From Acinetobacter puyangensis (GTDB lineage: Bacteria > Pseudomonadota > Gammaproteobacteria > Pseudomonadales > Moraxellaceae): DNA of 64,000 nt. Below, in pieces: positions 36,719 to 47,515 of the stretch (the stretch's first letter is position 1; every line of letters starts with the position of its first letter). The position numbers were made by a program, and so were the translations under genes. The notes beneath the pieces were generated by a model that saw only the letters and a program-made list of their open reading frames with translations, did no database searches and had not been told where the DNA came from. Where the stretch lies: NCBI RefSeq assembly GCF_900096995.1, contig NZ_OANT01000002.1:248001-312000 (forward strand), written 5' to 3'.

Positions 36719-37657
36719 ATGAAGAATGTACAGAATGTTGCGCCAGTGAATCAGACCGAACTGCTATCTGGTCTATCACAATTAAAAAGCCGCAGAAACC
36801 GTATGCGGACGTATATGGTGTTATCTGTAACAATGATAATCATGAGTCTGGTGGCATTATTTTTTAATCAGCAATTGATTTATTCTTTTTATGATATTTC
36901 ACCAGCTGTTCAGCAGTTACATGTACCTGTGACTGCTTATGACGTGCAACGTCGTATTGGTGACAACCCCGATATTTTTGGTAATTTATTGTCTTGGGTA
37001 TTATGGCTTGGGCTTAAATTTAGTTGCGCGTTGATTGGTGCGAGTTTATTTATATATTATGCCAAAAAAATCACCTGGTTTAGACAAAAGATTAAGGGTT
37101 TTGTTAAACACATTCTGGCATGGTTGATTAGTTCTATACTGATCTGGATAGGCTTGTCGTGGGTACAGTCGGAAATTATTCCGAAAGATCGTCAGGAAGC
37201 TCGCTATCAGGAAGTGGTTGAATACGACAATAATATCCAGCAAAGCCGGATTTATCGCTATATAGCGGCCAGTCAGTTATCCGAACCAGTACAGGATTAT
37301 TTGCTGGTACAAACTGCTTTGTTGCATCGCCCAATTGATAAGAATGTTGCGCTTGCATACAGTACCAGATTGATACAGGAAGAAAATCGCCATCAAAACT
37401 TTGCGGAATATGGTTTTAAACCAGAACAATTATGGGCAATACAGCAGCAAATATATGGAAAAGCGATAACACCGCAAGCAAAAACTGTACAGGCCAAAGT
37501 GGATCAAGCCAATAAAATTAGCCATTATTCACAGATGATATTAAGTGTTTTTCTCATCAGCTTTGCCGTGTTTGCACTGTTGTTTTATATTTTAAATCGT
37601 CAGTTTAATCAGCGCATTCATCGTATAGATCAACAACTTGATAAAATTTCTGAATAA
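36719..37657 (+). CDS. Membrane protein of the TelA operon, unknown
   Basis: Family not recognised. A 312-residue protein with predicted transmembrane helices at about 32-50, 90-113, 132-150 and 276-296. A loop of about 120 residues precedes the last helix, and a short charged tail (NQRIHRIDQQLDK) follows it. The ATG at 36719 has GGAAG six bases upstream; the TTG at 36707 is the alternative. It follows the telA-like gene by 37 bases and ends the operon. It is the natural membrane partner for the two soluble helical proteins (inference). Confidence 0.65.
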   Translation: MKNVQNVAPVNQTELLSGLSQLKSRRNRMRTYMVLSVTMIIMSLVALFFNQQLIYSFYDISPAVQQLHVPVTAYDVQRRIGDNPDIFGNLLSWVLWLGLKFSCALIGASLFIYYAKKITWFRQKIKGFVKHILAWLISSILIWIGLSWVQSEIIPKDRQEARYQEVVEYDNNIQQSRIYRYIAASQLSEPVQDYLLVQTALLHRPIDKNVALAYSTRLIQEENRHQNFAEYGFKPEQLWAIQQQIYGKAITPQAKTVQAKVDQANKISHYSQMILSVFLISFAVFALLFYILNRQFNQRIHRIDQQLDKISE

Positions 37658-37670
37658 AAGATATCTAAAT

Positions 37671-38102
37671 TTAATTATCTATCTGGTTGCTCATATAGAC
37701 TTTTGCCAAGGCCTGAGCATCGGAAAGTGCATAATGTGGTGTTTCAGAAAAAATCGAGACTTGATCTTGTTGCAGCCAGAGCTCCATGATTAAGGGTGGA
37801 GTGACCATACATTTTCCAGCGGATAGAATTAAGGCACGACTAAACAATGATAAATCTTCTGGCCAGTCCGCAATAATATGCAGGTCAGTATATTGATTTA
37901 AAAACTGGGCTAATTTTTTTTGAAAATCCTGCTTGGTGATTGGAGCTTTGTTCAGTTTTGGCAAAACATGTTGGGAAACCCAATCCTTTGGTGTTGCACA
38001 GGGCAGTACTTCATAAAAAAACTGTCCTTCTTCATCAACCAGTGCCAAAGAGATGAGTTCGCCACCAAAACCATTAAATTCACAATCTAAAAATAATTTC
38101 AT
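37671..38102 (-). CDS. DEDDh-type 3'-5' exonuclease-like protein
   Basis: A 143-residue protein with the DnaQ/RNase T-like acidic residues: D6-x-E8 in LDCEFNGFGGE, D79 (or D83) in HIIADWPED, and H123 with D128 in HYALSDAQALA. That ordering is the DEDDh pattern. It is shorter than RNase T or oligoribonuclease (about 180-215 residues), so it is a minimal version. The substrate, RNA or DNA, is unknown. It is convergent with the TelA operon. Confidence 0.7.
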   Translation of the reverse strand: MKLFLDCEFNGFGGELISLALVDEEGQFFYEVLPCATPKDWVSQHVLPKLNKAPITKQDFQKKLAQFLNQYTDLHIIADWPEDLSLFSRALILSAGKCMVTPPLIMELWLQQDQVSIFSETPHYALSDAQALAKVYMSNQIDN

Positions 38103-38224
38103 CTGTGTAAGTCTTCCTGATCTATTGGCTCTTAATCTGGCATAAAAGTTTGGATATGAAAAGATTTTTATTAAAGGTTTACATTTGATATTTTAGAAAT
38201 GGAATTTGTGACTGAATGAATAAT

Positions 38225-38250
38225 TAAAAAAAGGCACAAATTGTGCCTTT
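38225..38250 (-). terminator. Intrinsic terminator of lipA
   Basis: AAAGGCACAA (38250-38241 on the minus strand) pairs with TTGTGCCTTT around a very short loop and is followed by Ts. It sits about 34 bases after the lipA stop. Confidence 0.82.
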
Positions 38251-38283
38251 AACATGAACGTGAGATTTTAAGAAGTTCGCAAC

Positions 38284-39297
38284 TTAAGCTTCAACAGCAA
38301 GAATGGAAATTTTCTTTTCAGGAGCAATTTTGCGACGTACACCCGGTACAGGTTCACCATAATACTGGCGATCGGCAAAGTAGCTAGAACGAACCATCGG
38401 TGCAGACCAGATATTTCTAAAGCCCAGTTTGCGGCCATGCTCCGCATAACGTTCAAATTCTTCCGGTGTGACAAAGCGATCAATCGGTGCATGTTGTTTT
38501 GAGGGCTGTAGATACTGACCGATGGTGACATAGTCAACATCGTGTGCTTTTAAGTCATCCAGTAAAGAAATCACTTCTTCTTCTGTTTCACCAATACCCA
38601 CCATCAAACCACATTTGGTTGGAATATCAGGGCAATACTCTTTGAACATTTTTAATAAAGTTAAAGAGTGTTGATAATCCGAACCCGGACGCATTGCTTT
38701 GTAAAGGCGTGGCACAGTTTCAATATTATGGTTAAAGACATCAGGCGGACATTCGGTCATGATGCGTAAAGCAATATCCATACGCCCACGAAAGTCGGGA
38801 ACCAGAATTTCCAGTAATGTTTTTGGACTTAATTTACGTGCTTCGACAATACAGTCAACAAAATGCTGGGCGCCGCCATCTAACAGATCATCGCGGTCTA
38901 CCGATGTAATGACTGCATATTTTAAGTTCAAATTAGAAATTGTTTCTGCCATATGACGCGGTTCGTCAGGATCAAGCGCATTGGGTCGACCATGTGCTAC
39001 ATCACAAAACGGACAACGACGGGTGCAAATATCACCCATGATCATAAATGTGGCAGTACCACCACCAAAACATTCAGGTAAGTTGGGGCAGGCCGCTTCT
39101 TCACATACAGTATGTAATTTTTGTGCCCGAAGTGTGGTTTTTATGCGCTGAACTTCATCAGGTGCCGTCATTTTGACCCGAATCCAGTCGGGTTTGCGAG
39201 GCGTTTCAACCGTAGGAACAACTTTTACAGGTATCCTAGCAACTTTTTCTGCGCCACGAAGTTTAACACCCTGTTCAGGTTTACGGTTTACAGACAT
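38284..39297 (-). CDS. lipA: Lipoyl synthase
   Basis: Radical-SAM enzyme that inserts two sulphurs into octanoyl groups of lipoate-dependent enzymes. It has 337 residues. The auxiliary cluster cysteines are C65, C70 and C76 ([12 protein letters not shown]); the radical-SAM cysteines are C91, C95 and C98 (CTRRCPFC). The C-terminal RSSY motif (MVRSSYFAD) is present. Its usual partner lipB is not adjacent. It is monocistronic, with its own terminator. Confidence 0.96.
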   Translation of the reverse strand: MSVNRKPEQGVKLRGAEKVARIPVKVVPTVETPRKPDWIRVKMTAPDEVQRIKTTLRAQKLHTVCEEAACPNLPECFGGGTATFMIMGDICTRRCPFCDVAHGRPNALDPDEPRHMAETISNLNLKYAVITSVDRDDLLDGGAQHFVDCIVEARKLSPKTLLEILVPDFRGRMDIALRIMTECPPDVFNHNIETVPRLYKAMRPGSDYQHSLTLLKMFKEYCPDIPTKCGLMVGIGETEEEVISLLDDLKAHDVDYVTIGQYLQPSKQHAPIDRFVTPEEFERYAEHGRKLGFRNIWSAPMVRSSYFADRQYYGEPVPGVRRKIAPEKKISILAVEA

Positions 39298-39513
39298 AAA
39301 TTTTCCATCCTAGCGATATGTTTGCATGAAACACTTAACGAATTAGTATAGCCTAAATCCTAAGTGAATGCCTTGGCTTGAGTATTCATTTTCGAAATGT
39401 GGTTATCACGAAAAGTATAACTGTTCATTGACCCGTTTTAACAGATATTCAGGCATAATATTATTATCAATAAGTTAAAGAAAGTAATGCACATGCTAAA
39501 GAAGGAGCGTCGA

Positions 39514-40932
39514 ATGCCTGCACGTAAACAAGAAGTGGCCAGTATCAACTTTGCAAAATATGATGCAGTGGTTTTAGGTTCGGGGCCTGCCGGGGAAGGC
39601 GCAGCAATGAAGCTATCAAAAGCTGGCAAACGTGTAGCGATCATCGATATCCGTGAGCAACTCGGTGGAAACTGTACCCATGTAGGTACAATTCCCAGTA
39701 AAGCATTGCGTCAGACAGTATCCAGTATCATACATTATCAACGCGATCCGTTATTCCGAAAAGTAGGAGAATGGAAGCAATTTACCATGAAGCAGATTCT
39801 GGGTAATGCACACAAAGTCATACAGCAACAGGTTGAAACGCATAGTCGTTTTTATGATCGTAATAAAATTGATATTTATCATGGCCGTGCTTATATTCAG
39901 GATAAAAATACCATCTTTGTGTTTACCCAAGACGGTATTAAGGAAACCTTGATTTGTACACAAATTGTGATTGCCACCGGTAGTCGTCCGTATCGTCCGG
40001 CAGGTCTGGATTTTAATCATCCGCGTGTATTTGATTCGGATAAAATTCTGGATTTGGATTATTCGATTCAAAAAATTATCATTTATGGTGCTGGTGTAAT
40101 TGGTTGTGAATATGCTTCTATCTTTACAGGTCTATCCAATAAAGTTGATTTGATTAATACTCAAGCCAAATTGCTTAGCTATCTGGATGACGAGATTGCC
40201 GATGCCTTATCTTATTATTTACGTGAACTGGGTGTATTGATTCGTCATAATGAACAAATTGATCATCTGGAAACTTTTGATGATCATGTGGTATTGCATT
40301 TACTCAGTGGTAAGAAAATCAAGGCAGATGCCATTCTCTGGTGTAATGGCCGTTCCGGCAATACCGATGGTCTTGGACTTGAGAATGTTGGATTGAAACC
40401 AAACAGTCGTGGCCAACTTGCAGTCAATGAGCGTTATCAAACTGATGTTGAAACGATTTATGCCGCTGGTGATGTGATTGGCTGGCCATCGCTTGCTTCG
40501 GCTGCGTATGATCAGGGGCGTTGTGCCGGGGCCAATATGGTCGGTGAGGAAAATGTTAAACCTGTCACCGATATTCCCACTGGGATTTATACCATTCCGG
40601 AGATTTCTTCGGTCGGTAAAACCGAGCAGCAATTAACCGAAGAAAAAATCCCTTATGAAGTCGGTCAGTCTTTTTTCCGTCATCTGGCACGTGCGCAGAT
40701 TACTGGCGATACCGTGGGTATGCTGAAAATTCTTTTCCATCGCGAGACTTTGGAAATTTTAGGGATTCATTGCTTTGGTAATAATGCTTCGGAAATTATC
40801 CATATCGGGCAAGCCGTGATGCAAAACCCAAACAATTCCTTAAAATACTTTGCAGAAACCACCTTTAACTATCCGACCATGGCAGAAGCGTATCGCGTGG
40901 CAGCATTAAATGGTATGAATCGTCTATTTTAA
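39514..40932 (+). CDS. sthA: Soluble pyridine nucleotide transhydrogenase
   Basis: FAD-dependent cytoplasmic enzyme that reoxidises NADPH with NAD. It has 472 residues from the ATG at 39514, which is preceded by AAGGAG with 6-base spacing; the earlier ATG at 39487 lacks one. The FAD motif is GSGPAG (22-27). The position of the redox pair reads [13 protein letters not shown]: the first Cys (C54) is kept and the second is Thr59, the hallmark that separates SthA from disulphide reductases. The NAD(P) motif [12 protein letters not shown] is present. Paired with two NADP-isocitrate dehydrogenases in this window, it would help balance NADPH. Confidence 0.95.
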   Translation: MPARKQEVASINFAKYDAVVLGSGPAGEGAAMKLSKAGKRVAIIDIREQLGGNCTHVGTIPSKALRQTVSSIIHYQRDPLFRKVGEWKQFTMKQILGNAHKVIQQQVETHSRFYDRNKIDIYHGRAYIQDKNTIFVFTQDGIKETLICTQIVIATGSRPYRPAGLDFNHPRVFDSDKILDLDYSIQKIIIYGAGVIGCEYASIFTGLSNKVDLINTQAKLLSYLDDEIADALSYYLRELGVLIRHNEQIDHLETFDDHVVLHLLSGKKIKADAILWCNGRSGNTDGLGLENVGLKPNSRGQLAVNERYQTDVETIYAAGDVIGWPSLASAAYDQGRCAGANMVGEENVKPVTDIPTGIYTIPEISSVGKTEQQLTEEKIPYEVGQSFFRHLARAQITGDTVGMLKILFHRETLEILGIHCFGNNASEIIHIGQAVMQNPNNSLKYFAETTFNYPTMAEAYRVAALNGMNRLF

Positions 40933-40948
40933 AATTGTTTGTGAAGCA

Positions 40949-40979
40949 AAATAAGGTGCAACTTGCGCCTTATTTTTTT
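40949..40979 (+). terminator. Intrinsic terminator of sthA
   Basis: AATAAGGTGC/GCGCCTTATT (one mismatch tolerated as G-U) around AACTT is followed by seven Ts. Confidence 0.88.
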
Positions 40980-41087
40980 GTCTGAGCATTTATGTTGAAT
41001 TTTTTTTCAAGATCACATAAAGATTTTTCACATTGGTGATTCTTGTTTTATACTTGAGTCGAATACTAGGTATATTTAGATGCAATT

Positions 41088-41684
41088 ATGATTATTCGAA
41101 AATTATTTAAATTTGAAAATGCACACATCGTGCGTAACTGTACTTCGGATCGATGTAAACGTTCGATTCACGGGCATAGTTATAAAGTGGAAATTTTGCT
41201 TGAAGCCCATCGACTGGATCATGGTCAGATGGTCTACGACTTTGGCTTGTTAAAAGGTGTGATTAAGGATTTGATCGACAGTTTTGATCATGCCATTACT
41301 TTCTGGAATAAAGACGATGCTGCTTATATAGACGCATGTAAAGCATTTAGTGCACGCTGGATTTCTTTACCTGTGTCGCCTTCGGCAGAACAATTTTCAC
41401 GAATTTTCTTTTTCTTGGCTTCCGAAGTGCTAAAACATACCCAGACGCAAAATGGTGAAGGGGATGTCAAGATCAATTCAGTGATTGTACATGAAACGGA
41501 TACGGGTTATGCGCAGTGCTTTTTAGAAGATATTGAAAATCCGCAAATGGGCATTTTGTCATTAGATGAAATTGAGTTTTCCGAGCAGGTTCAAACAGAA
41601 TGGAGTTCTGTGGATTTATACGATCGATTAAAGAATGGTCAGATTTTTGAAAATCCTATGGTAGAATTGCAAGTTAAACTTTAA
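41088..41684 (+). CDS. queD: 6-carboxytetrahydropterin synthase family protein
   Basis: PTPS-family enzyme expected to convert dihydroneopterin triphosphate to 6-carboxytetrahydropterin for queuosine synthesis. It has 198 residues, longer than E. coli QueD (about 120), with a C-terminal extension of some 40 residues. Zinc ligands are H13 (ENAHIVRNC), H28 and H30 (IHGH); the catalytic Cys is likely C23. FDHAITF and VHETDTGYA supply the other active-site residues. It heads a tightly packed six-gene run (queD, ung, ech, tadA, SRPBCC, cmk). A related pterin reaction cannot be excluded. Confidence 0.8.
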   Translation: MIIRKLFKFENAHIVRNCTSDRCKRSIHGHSYKVEILLEAHRLDHGQMVYDFGLLKGVIKDLIDSFDHAITFWNKDDAAYIDACKAFSARWISLPVSPSAEQFSRIFFFLASEVLKHTQTQNGEGDVKINSVIVHETDTGYAQCFLEDIENPQMGILSLDEIEFSEQVQTEWSSVDLYDRLKNGQIFENPMVELQVKL

Positions 41685-41708
41685 AAAGATCAAGGTAGAT
41701 TTCAGCGG

Positions 41709-42419
41709 ATGCAGGATCAAGCAGCAATAGAACAATTAGCGCGTGTAAAACTAGATGAAAGCTGGAAAACGGCACTGGCACCCGTATTGCTGAGTGATCG
41801 GATGGCGAATTTGCGGGCGTTTCTGGCCGATACAAAAAGACAGCAAAAAGTTGTTTATCCGCCTAATCCACAGATTTTTCGAGCATTAAATGATACTCCA
41901 CTAAATCAGGTTAAGGCAGTTATCCTCGGGCAAGATCCCTATCATGGGGTGGGACAGGCCAATGGACTAAGCTTTTCTGTGAATAAAGGCATTGCATTAC
42001 CGCCATCTTTACGTAATATTTATCATGAATTAAAAACTGATCTGGGTATTCAACCCCCACAACATGGGGATTTGTCAGCCTGGGCAAAACAAGGTGTGTT
42101 ATTGTTAAACAGTGTGCTGACTGTAGAGCAGGCGCAGCCAACATCACACCAAAAACAAGGTTGGGAAGAATTTACCGATGCAGTAATTGATGTGATTAAT
42201 GAACAGCGTCAATCTGTTGTATTTATATTGTGGGGAGCGTATGCGCAACGTAAAGGACAGCGTATCGATACCCGTAAGCATCTGGTTTTAAAGGCGGCAC
42301 ATCCATCACCACTGTCTGCAAATCGTGGTGGTTTTTTTGGATGTAAAGTGTTTTCTAAAACCAATCAATATCTTATACAGCATGGCATCGAACCGATTAA
42401 TTGGCAATTGGACGCATAA
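41709..42419 (+). CDS. ung: Uracil-DNA glycosylase
   Basis: Removes uracil from DNA in base-excision repair. It has 236 residues of family 1. The water-activating motif GQDPYHG has its catalytic Asp at residue 76. [10 protein letters not shown] and the [14 protein letters not shown] motif with the catalytic His are intact. It starts 24 bases after queD and ends 6 bases before the next gene. Confidence 0.97.
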   Translation: MQDQAAIEQLARVKLDESWKTALAPVLLSDRMANLRAFLADTKRQQKVVYPPNPQIFRALNDTPLNQVKAVILGQDPYHGVGQANGLSFSVNKGIALPPSLRNIYHELKTDLGIQPPQHGDLSAWAKQGVLLLNSVLTVEQAQPTSHQKQGWEEFTDAVIDVINEQRQSVVFILWGAYAQRKGQRIDTRKHLVLKAAHPSPLSANRGGFFGCKVFSKTNQYLIQHGIEPINWQLDA

Positions 42420-42425
42420 ATAACG

Positions 42426-43547
42426 ATGAATACAGATTATATTTCCCATCCCGATGTTATGGTGGAAGAAGTCAAAAATGGCTGGTGGGCGGTCCGACTT
42501 AATCGCCCAAAGTCATTGCATGCGCTGGATGAGCAGATTGTGGTGGCCTTATATTCCATCTTTGAATATTTGCATCAAAATAATAATGTCAAAGCCATCT
42601 GGTTTGACTCAACTACACCAAAAGCTTTTTGTGCGGGCGGGGATGTCCGAAAATTACGGCAGTTAGTCATTAATGATGAAGTTGAACAGGCCAAACAATT
42701 TTTTAAGCATGAATATGCGCTGGATCGCTTATTGCATCATTATGCCAAGCCAGTGGTGGTTTGGGGTGAGGGCTATGTAATGGGTGGTGGTCTGGGCTTA
42801 TTTATGGCTGCACCTTTCAGGCTGGTCACGCCGCATTCCCGTCTGGCAATGCCGGAAATTAATATTGGTTTATATCCAGATGTTGGTGCCACACGTTTTC
42901 TGGCCGATCGTGGGCCCATTGGATTATTTATCGGTTTAACTGGATCAATTATGACGGCGGCAGGTGCTTATGGAATTGGCTGGGCGACGCATATTTGTGA
43001 GCAAGGTCGTGATGTAGTGCTTAATCGTTTAAGCAATATTCACTGGCAGGATTATCCGGCAGGGGATTTTCGCGCCATTGACGATACGCTAAATAGCCTG
43101 CATCGTCCGCTTGCTGCGGGTCCTTTGCAAAATTCTCTAGATGTCATTCATAGTGTTTGTCGTGGACAGGATTTTGTGCAGGATTATCAGGCCATTTGTG
43201 GTTTGGCCAGTGCCAGAAGTGACTGGTTACGTCAGGCCAGTGAAAACCTGACCAATGGTTCGCCAACGACTGCCGGATTAACATGGTTATTGTGGCAATG
43301 GGCAAGACAACATCGCTCATGGGATGATGTGTTTGCACTGGAAGAAGATATTTCGGCATGGAAAATCCAGCATGCAGATTTTATTGAGGGTGTGCGTGCC
43401 CGTTTGGTTGATAAAGATTTACAGCCAGACTGGCAGGTAAAAACTGTGAAAAATTTGCAGGATTTATTTGGTGAGCATGCCCCTGTAAGTGATAAGGTCG
43501 ATAGCTGGAATGCATTGCTACGTCAATATGGTGTTTTGCAACATTAA
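42426..43547 (+). CDS. Enoyl-CoA hydratase/3-hydroxyisobutyryl-CoA hydrolase family protein
   Basis: A 373-residue crotonase-fold enzyme. The length and motifs (FCAGGDVRKL, WGEGYVMGGGLGLF, MPEINIGLYPDVGATRFL) are those of the HIBCH/ECH_2 subfamily, which hydrolyses 3-hydroxyisobutyryl-CoA in valine breakdown, not of the shorter hydratases (about 260 residues). No valine-pathway genes are adjacent. It overlaps the next start by one base. Confidence 0.83.
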   Translation: MNTDYISHPDVMVEEVKNGWWAVRLNRPKSLHALDEQIVVALYSIFEYLHQNNNVKAIWFDSTTPKAFCAGGDVRKLRQLVINDEVEQAKQFFKHEYALDRLLHHYAKPVVVWGEGYVMGGGLGLFMAAPFRLVTPHSRLAMPEINIGLYPDVGATRFLADRGPIGLFIGLTGSIMTAAGAYGIGWATHICEQGRDVVLNRLSNIHWQDYPAGDFRAIDDTLNSLHRPLAAGPLQNSLDVIHSVCRGQDFVQDYQAICGLASARSDWLRQASENLTNGSPTTAGLTWLLWQWARQHRSWDDVFALEEDISAWKIQHADFIEGVRARLVDKDLQPDWQVKTVKNLQDLFGEHAPVSDKVDSWNALLRQYGVLQH

Positions 43548-44080
43548 TGTCAGAGAGCGTTATAGAGGATTTTAGCGATTTCTCTCCAGAAGATATGGAC
43601 TGGATGCATCAGGCTCTAGCGCAAGCGGCTTTGGCCTTGACGCATCATGAGGTGCCAGTGGGTGCGGTAATTGTACATGACGGTCAAATTATTGGTCGTG
43701 GCTATAATTGCCCAATCCTGCTATCCGACCCCACGGCACATGCCGAAGTTCAAGCGATTCGTGACGCATGTAAAAATATCAATAATTATCGCTTGCCTGA
43801 AGATTCTACTTTATATGTCACACTGGAACCCTGTACTCAATGTGTTGGGGCGTTAATACATGCCCGGATTTCCCGGGTTGTTTTTGCTGCATTTGAGCCT
43901 CGGGCCGGATCATTGGTCAGTGCCAGACAGCTGTTGCAACAAGGGTTTTATAATCATTATTTTGCCTATCAGGGTGGTTGTCTGGCACAGGAAAGCGGGG
44001 CAATGTTAAAACAGTTTTTTAAAAATCGACGAGCACAAGCAAAGTCTGCTAAACTTGACAATCCAAATAGTCAGATTTGA
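43547..44080 (+). CDS. tadA: tRNA-specific adenosine deaminase
   Basis: Deaminates A34 to inosine in tRNA-Arg. A 177-residue zinc deaminase: HAE (65-67) carries the zinc His and the catalytic Glu, and PCTQC (95-99) the two Cys ligands. The C-terminal helix with FFKNRRAQAK is typical of TadA. Its ATG overlaps the preceding TAA by one base, so translation is coupled. Confidence 0.95.
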   Translation: MSESVIEDFSDFSPEDMDWMHQALAQAALALTHHEVPVGAVIVHDGQIIGRGYNCPILLSDPTAHAEVQAIRDACKNINNYRLPEDSTLYVTLEPCTQCVGALIHARISRVVFAAFEPRAGSLVSARQLLQQGFYNHYFAYQGGCLAQESGAMLKQFFKNRRAQAKSAKLDNPNSQI

Positions 44081-44088
44081 GATAAATC

Positions 44089-44526
44089 ATGAATAAAAAG
44101 ATCACCATGCAACAAAAATTCAATCGACCTATTGATCAAGTATTTGAATTATTTGCCAAACATGCCACTTATAATAAAATGTTCTGGCCGGTTCAAGTGG
44201 TTCGAGTCAAGGATGCTGCCGATCCACAACGTCCAGATGGCGTGGGTTCTGTGCGTAAACTGGGCTTTGGCAGGATTAAGCCACTTCAGGAACAAATTAC
44301 CCGTCTGGAAGAAAATCAGTCTATCGAATATAAAATCATTGATAACCCGCTGGTTAAGCATCATGTCGGATATATAACTTTTAAAGCATTGACTGAGAAT
44401 ACAACACTAGTGACGTATGATATTGAATTTGATGCTAAACTACCATTTGTAAGTGCAATTGTGTTGTCACAGCTTAAATTTGCCATTAGTACGGGGATGG
44501 CGAAATTTGCCAAATCCCTGAAATAA
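44089..44526 (+). CDS. SRPBCC-family (START-like) protein
   Basis: A 145-residue protein with the helix-grip fold typical of polyketide cyclase/START-like proteins, beginning MQQKFNRPIDQVFELFAKH and closing with a long C-terminal helix. Such proteins bind small hydrophobic ligands; no ligand can be inferred. It lies 8 bases after tadA and 25 before cmk, inside the operon. Confidence 0.78.
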   Translation: MNKKITMQQKFNRPIDQVFELFAKHATYNKMFWPVQVVRVKDAADPQRPDGVGSVRKLGFGRIKPLQEQITRLEENQSIEYKIIDNPLVKHHVGYITFKALTENTTLVTYDIEFDAKLPFVSAIVLSQLKFAISTGMAKFAKSLK

Positions 44527-44551
44527 TTTCGTATAAACTTTCGGTACAGAT

Positions 44552-45235
44552 ATGACTGTAAATATTATTACCATTGATGGTCCCAGCGGTTCCGGCAAAG
44601 GTACGCTGGCTGCAAAAATCGCACAACATTATGGTTATCATTTGTTGGATTCCGGTGCAATTTATCGTTTATTAGGATTAAGTCTATTCCATCGGCAATT
44701 GCTGGATCAGCTTGAGCACAATATTGATGCCTGTGTGCAAGTTGCAACCGATCTGGATATCCAGTTTCAGGGCAGCGAACAAGGGCTTGAAGTGCGATTG
44801 GAAGGACGAAACGTTAGTCAGGAAATTCGTACCGAAATCGTGGGGGAATATGCATCACGTGTTGCAGCGGTTCCTGCATTACGTGCTGCATTATTACAAA
44901 GACAGCGTGATTTTGCCCAGTTGCCAGGTCTGGTTGCAGATGGAAGAGATATGGCAACGACGGTTTTCCCTCAAGCAAAAGTCAAAATATTTCTGACCGC
45001 CTCGGCCGAGTCCCGTGCAGCCAGACGAGTAAAACAGTTGCAGACGATGGGTGTTGATGCTAATATAAGCACCATTTTAGCTAATATAGAAGCACGTGAT
45101 AAACGCGATATGGAGCGTTCAGTTGCGCCGCTTAAGCCTGCGATCAATGCAAAAATTATTGATAGCTCAGATTTGAGTATTGCGCAAGTGTTTGAACAAA
45201 TGACGATTTATATCGATCAGTGCTTGTCTCATTAG
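44552..45235 (+). CDS. cmk: Cytidylate kinase
   Basis: Phosphorylates CMP and dCMP. It has 227 residues. The P-loop is GPSGSGKGT (10-18), with DSGAIYRL for the nucleotide, [13 protein letters not shown] in the CMP-binding region, and the R-rich lid [13 protein letters not shown]. It sits directly upstream of rpsA, the near-universal gammaproteobacterial arrangement. Confidence 0.96.
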   Translation: MTVNIITIDGPSGSGKGTLAAKIAQHYGYHLLDSGAIYRLLGLSLFHRQLLDQLEHNIDACVQVATDLDIQFQGSEQGLEVRLEGRNVSQEIRTEIVGEYASRVAAVPALRAALLQRQRDFAQLPGLVADGRDMATTVFPQAKVKIFLTASAESRAARRVKQLQTMGVDANISTILANIEARDKRDMERSVAPLKPAINAKIIDSSDLSIAQVFEQMTIYIDQCLSH

Positions 45236-45351
45236 TTTACAAATTTTTATATAGCATATGCTGGGTTGGTCAGAATTATGATCCAGCGTATTGTGTAACC
45301 AAGCCGGACTTGTTCTGATCCAAGCCCTATATTGATATTACTAGGTATCAC

Positions 45352-47034
45352 ATGACCGAATCTTTTGCAGCCCTCTTTGAAGAAAGTGAATTAAATCTTA
45401 ACGTAGAAAAGGGTGCAGTCATCCAAGGTACAGTTGTTAGCATTGATGACGACTGGGTAACAGTTGACACTGGCCTTAAATCTGAAGGTGTTGTTGACCG
45501 TGCAGAATTCTTAAACGATCAACGCGAACTTGAAGTCGCTGTTGGCGATACTGTAGATGTTGTTGTTGAAGCGCTTGACAACGGTATGGGTCAAACTGTT
45601 TTATCCCGTGAAAAAGCTAAACGTGCTGAAACATGGACTAAACTTGAAAAAATCTTCGATGATGGCGAAATCGTTACCGGTGTTATTTCTGGTAAAGTGA
45701 AAGGTGGTTTCACTGTGGACATCGGTCCAGTTCGTGCGTTCTTGCCAGGTTCATTGGTAGACACTCGTCCAATCCGTGACACAACTCACCTTGAAGGCAA
45801 AGAGTTAGAATTTAAAGTGATCAAACTTGATGCAAAACGTAATAACGTTGTTGTATCTCGTCGTGCTGTAATGGAAGCAGAATCTTCTGCGGATCGTGAA
45901 GCGCTTCTTTCTCAACTGGAAGAAGGCCAAACTGTTACAGGTACAATTAAAAATCTTACAGATTACGGTGCATTCGTTGATCTTGGCGGTATCGATGGTT
46001 TATTACACATCACAGATATGGCTTGGAAACGTATCAAACATCCATCTGAAGTAGTTGAAGTTGGACAGGAAGTGACTGTTAAAGTCCTTAAGTTTGACAA
46101 AGAACGTAACCGTGTATCTTTGGGTCTGAAACAATTAGGTCAAGATCCTTGGATGGAAATCATGAGCCGTTATCCAAAAGGCTCAATTGTTAAAGCACGT
46201 GTAACCAACTTAACTGATTATGGTTGCTTTGCAGAAATCGCTGAAGGCGTTGAAGGTCTTGTTCACGTTTCAGAAATGGATCATACCAACAAAAACATCC
46301 ACCCGTCTAAAGTTGTTCAGATCGGTGACGAAGTTGATGTGATGGTGCTTGAAGTTGATGAAGAACGTCGTCGTATTTCTCTGGGTATCAAACAAACTCG
46401 TGCTAACCCATGGGAAGAGTTTGCGAAAAACCATGAGAAAGGTGAAAAAGTTTCTGGTTCAATCAAATCAATCACTGACTTTGGTATCTTCATTGGTTTA
46501 CCAGGCGGTATTGATGGTCTTGTTCACTTGTCTGACATTTCTTGGAATGAAGTGGGTGAAGATGCAATCCGTCGTTACAAGAAAGGTGACACTGTTGAAG
46601 CTGTGATTCTGTCTGTTGATGCTGAAGGTAACCGTATTAGCTTGGGTATCAAACAGTTAAATAGCGATCCATTCAACGATTTCCTTGCTGTGAACGAACG
46701 TGGTGCTTTGGTTAAAGGTACTGTGACTGCTGTTGATGCCAAAGGTGCAACTGTGAAGTTGGCTGATGAAGTTGAAGCACAGTTAAAAGCATCTGAAATC
46801 AACCGTGATCGCGTTGAAGATGCAACGAAGTTCCTTGAAGTTGGTCAGGAAGTTGAAGCGAAGATCATTAATGTAGATCGTAAATCTCGCACAATTAACT
46901 TGTCAATCAAAGCGAAAGACGAAGCGGAAGAGAAAGAAGCCTTGAGCAATGCGCGTCAAGCAGCAGCTCAACCAGCTGAAACCAATGGTCCGAAGACACT
47001 TGGTGATTTGATTAAAGCTGCACAAAATAAATAA
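45352..47034 (+). CDS. rpsA: 30S ribosomal protein S1
   Basis: mRNA-binding protein of the 30S subunit, 560 residues (557 in E. coli). Six S1 repeats of about 85 residues follow each other from residue 20 to about 530; repeats 3 to 5 show the [10 protein letters not shown] and [11 protein letters not shown] type of core. The N-terminal [12 protein letters not shown] is the S2-binding helix. The codon choice is visibly of the highly expressed kind. The 116-base spacer after cmk probably holds its own promoter. Confidence 0.98.
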   Translation: MTESFAALFEESELNLNVEKGAVIQGTVVSIDDDWVTVDTGLKSEGVVDRAEFLNDQRELEVAVGDTVDVVVEALDNGMGQTVLSREKAKRAETWTKLEKIFDDGEIVTGVISGKVKGGFTVDIGPVRAFLPGSLVDTRPIRDTTHLEGKELEFKVIKLDAKRNNVVVSRRAVMEAESSADREALLSQLEEGQTVTGTIKNLTDYGAFVDLGGIDGLLHITDMAWKRIKHPSEVVEVGQEVTVKVLKFDKERNRVSLGLKQLGQDPWMEIMSRYPKGSIVKARVTNLTDYGCFAEIAEGVEGLVHVSEMDHTNKNIHPSKVVQIGDEVDVMVLEVDEERRRISLGIKQTRANPWEEFAKNHEKGEKVSGSIKSITDFGIFIGLPGGIDGLVHLSDISWNEVGEDAIRRYKKGDTVEAVILSVDAEGNRISLGIKQLNSDPFNDFLAVNERGALVKGTVTAVDAKGATVKLADEVEAQLKASEINRDRVEDATKFLEVGQEVEAKIINVDRKSRTINLSIKAKDEAEEKEALSNARQAAAQPAETNGPKTLGDLIKAAQNK

Positions 47035-47091
47035 TTGCATTTTGTGATGCTTTTTGTAGTAATTTTTGCAAAAAAATTATTATAAATATGT

Positions 47092-47130
47092 AAAAGGTGG
47101 CATTAGATACCAATCTAATGCTACCTTTTT
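47092..47130 (+). terminator. Intrinsic terminator of rpsA
   Basis: AAAAGGTGGCATTAGA/TCTAATGCTACCTTTT (one G-U) forms a 16-bp stem followed by Ts. Confidence 0.92.
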
Positions 47131-47182
47131 GTATTTAAACAGGTTATTATCTAATAAGAATAAGCGACGAGGATCAATTCTC

Positions 47183-47488
47183 ATGACCACAGAAGCACTG
47201 AATAAATCAGATTTAATTTTAAAGATTTCTGAAAAAAATCCACATTTAGCAGAGCCTATTGTAGAAGAAGCTGTTAAAATCATGATCGATCATATGATTT
47301 CTGCTTTATCGACCAATCAGCGCATTGAAATTCGCGGATTTGGTAGTTTTGCACTGCATCACCGTCAACCTCGTTTAGGTCGTAATCCTAAAACAGGTGA
47401 AAAGGTGAGTGTTTCAGCTAAGGCTGTACCACACTTCAAACCTGGTAAAGCTTTACGTGATGCGGTGAATGAGCAAGCAGGAAAATAA
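47183..47488 (+). CDS. ihfB: Integration host factor beta subunit
   Basis: DNA-bending nucleoid protein that pairs with IhfA. It has 101 residues from the ATG at 47183, with GAGGA upstream. The signature IRGFGSFALHHRQPRLGRNP with the intercalating Pro is intact. Longer in-frame starts upstream run back through the rpsA terminator and are not credible. Confidence 0.95.
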   Translation: MTTEALNKSDLILKISEKNPHLAEPIVEEAVKIMIDHMISALSTNQRIEIRGFGSFALHHRQPRLGRNPKTGEKVSVSAKAVPHFKPGKALRDAVNEQAGK

Positions 47489-47515
47489 TACTTTAAATAA
47501 AAAGGTTATATTCAA

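Noticed and set aside
38268..38540. 90-codon minus-strand frame overlapping the end of lipA
   Set aside because: It lies in another frame of the conserved lipA 3' end and has no independent evidence of coding.
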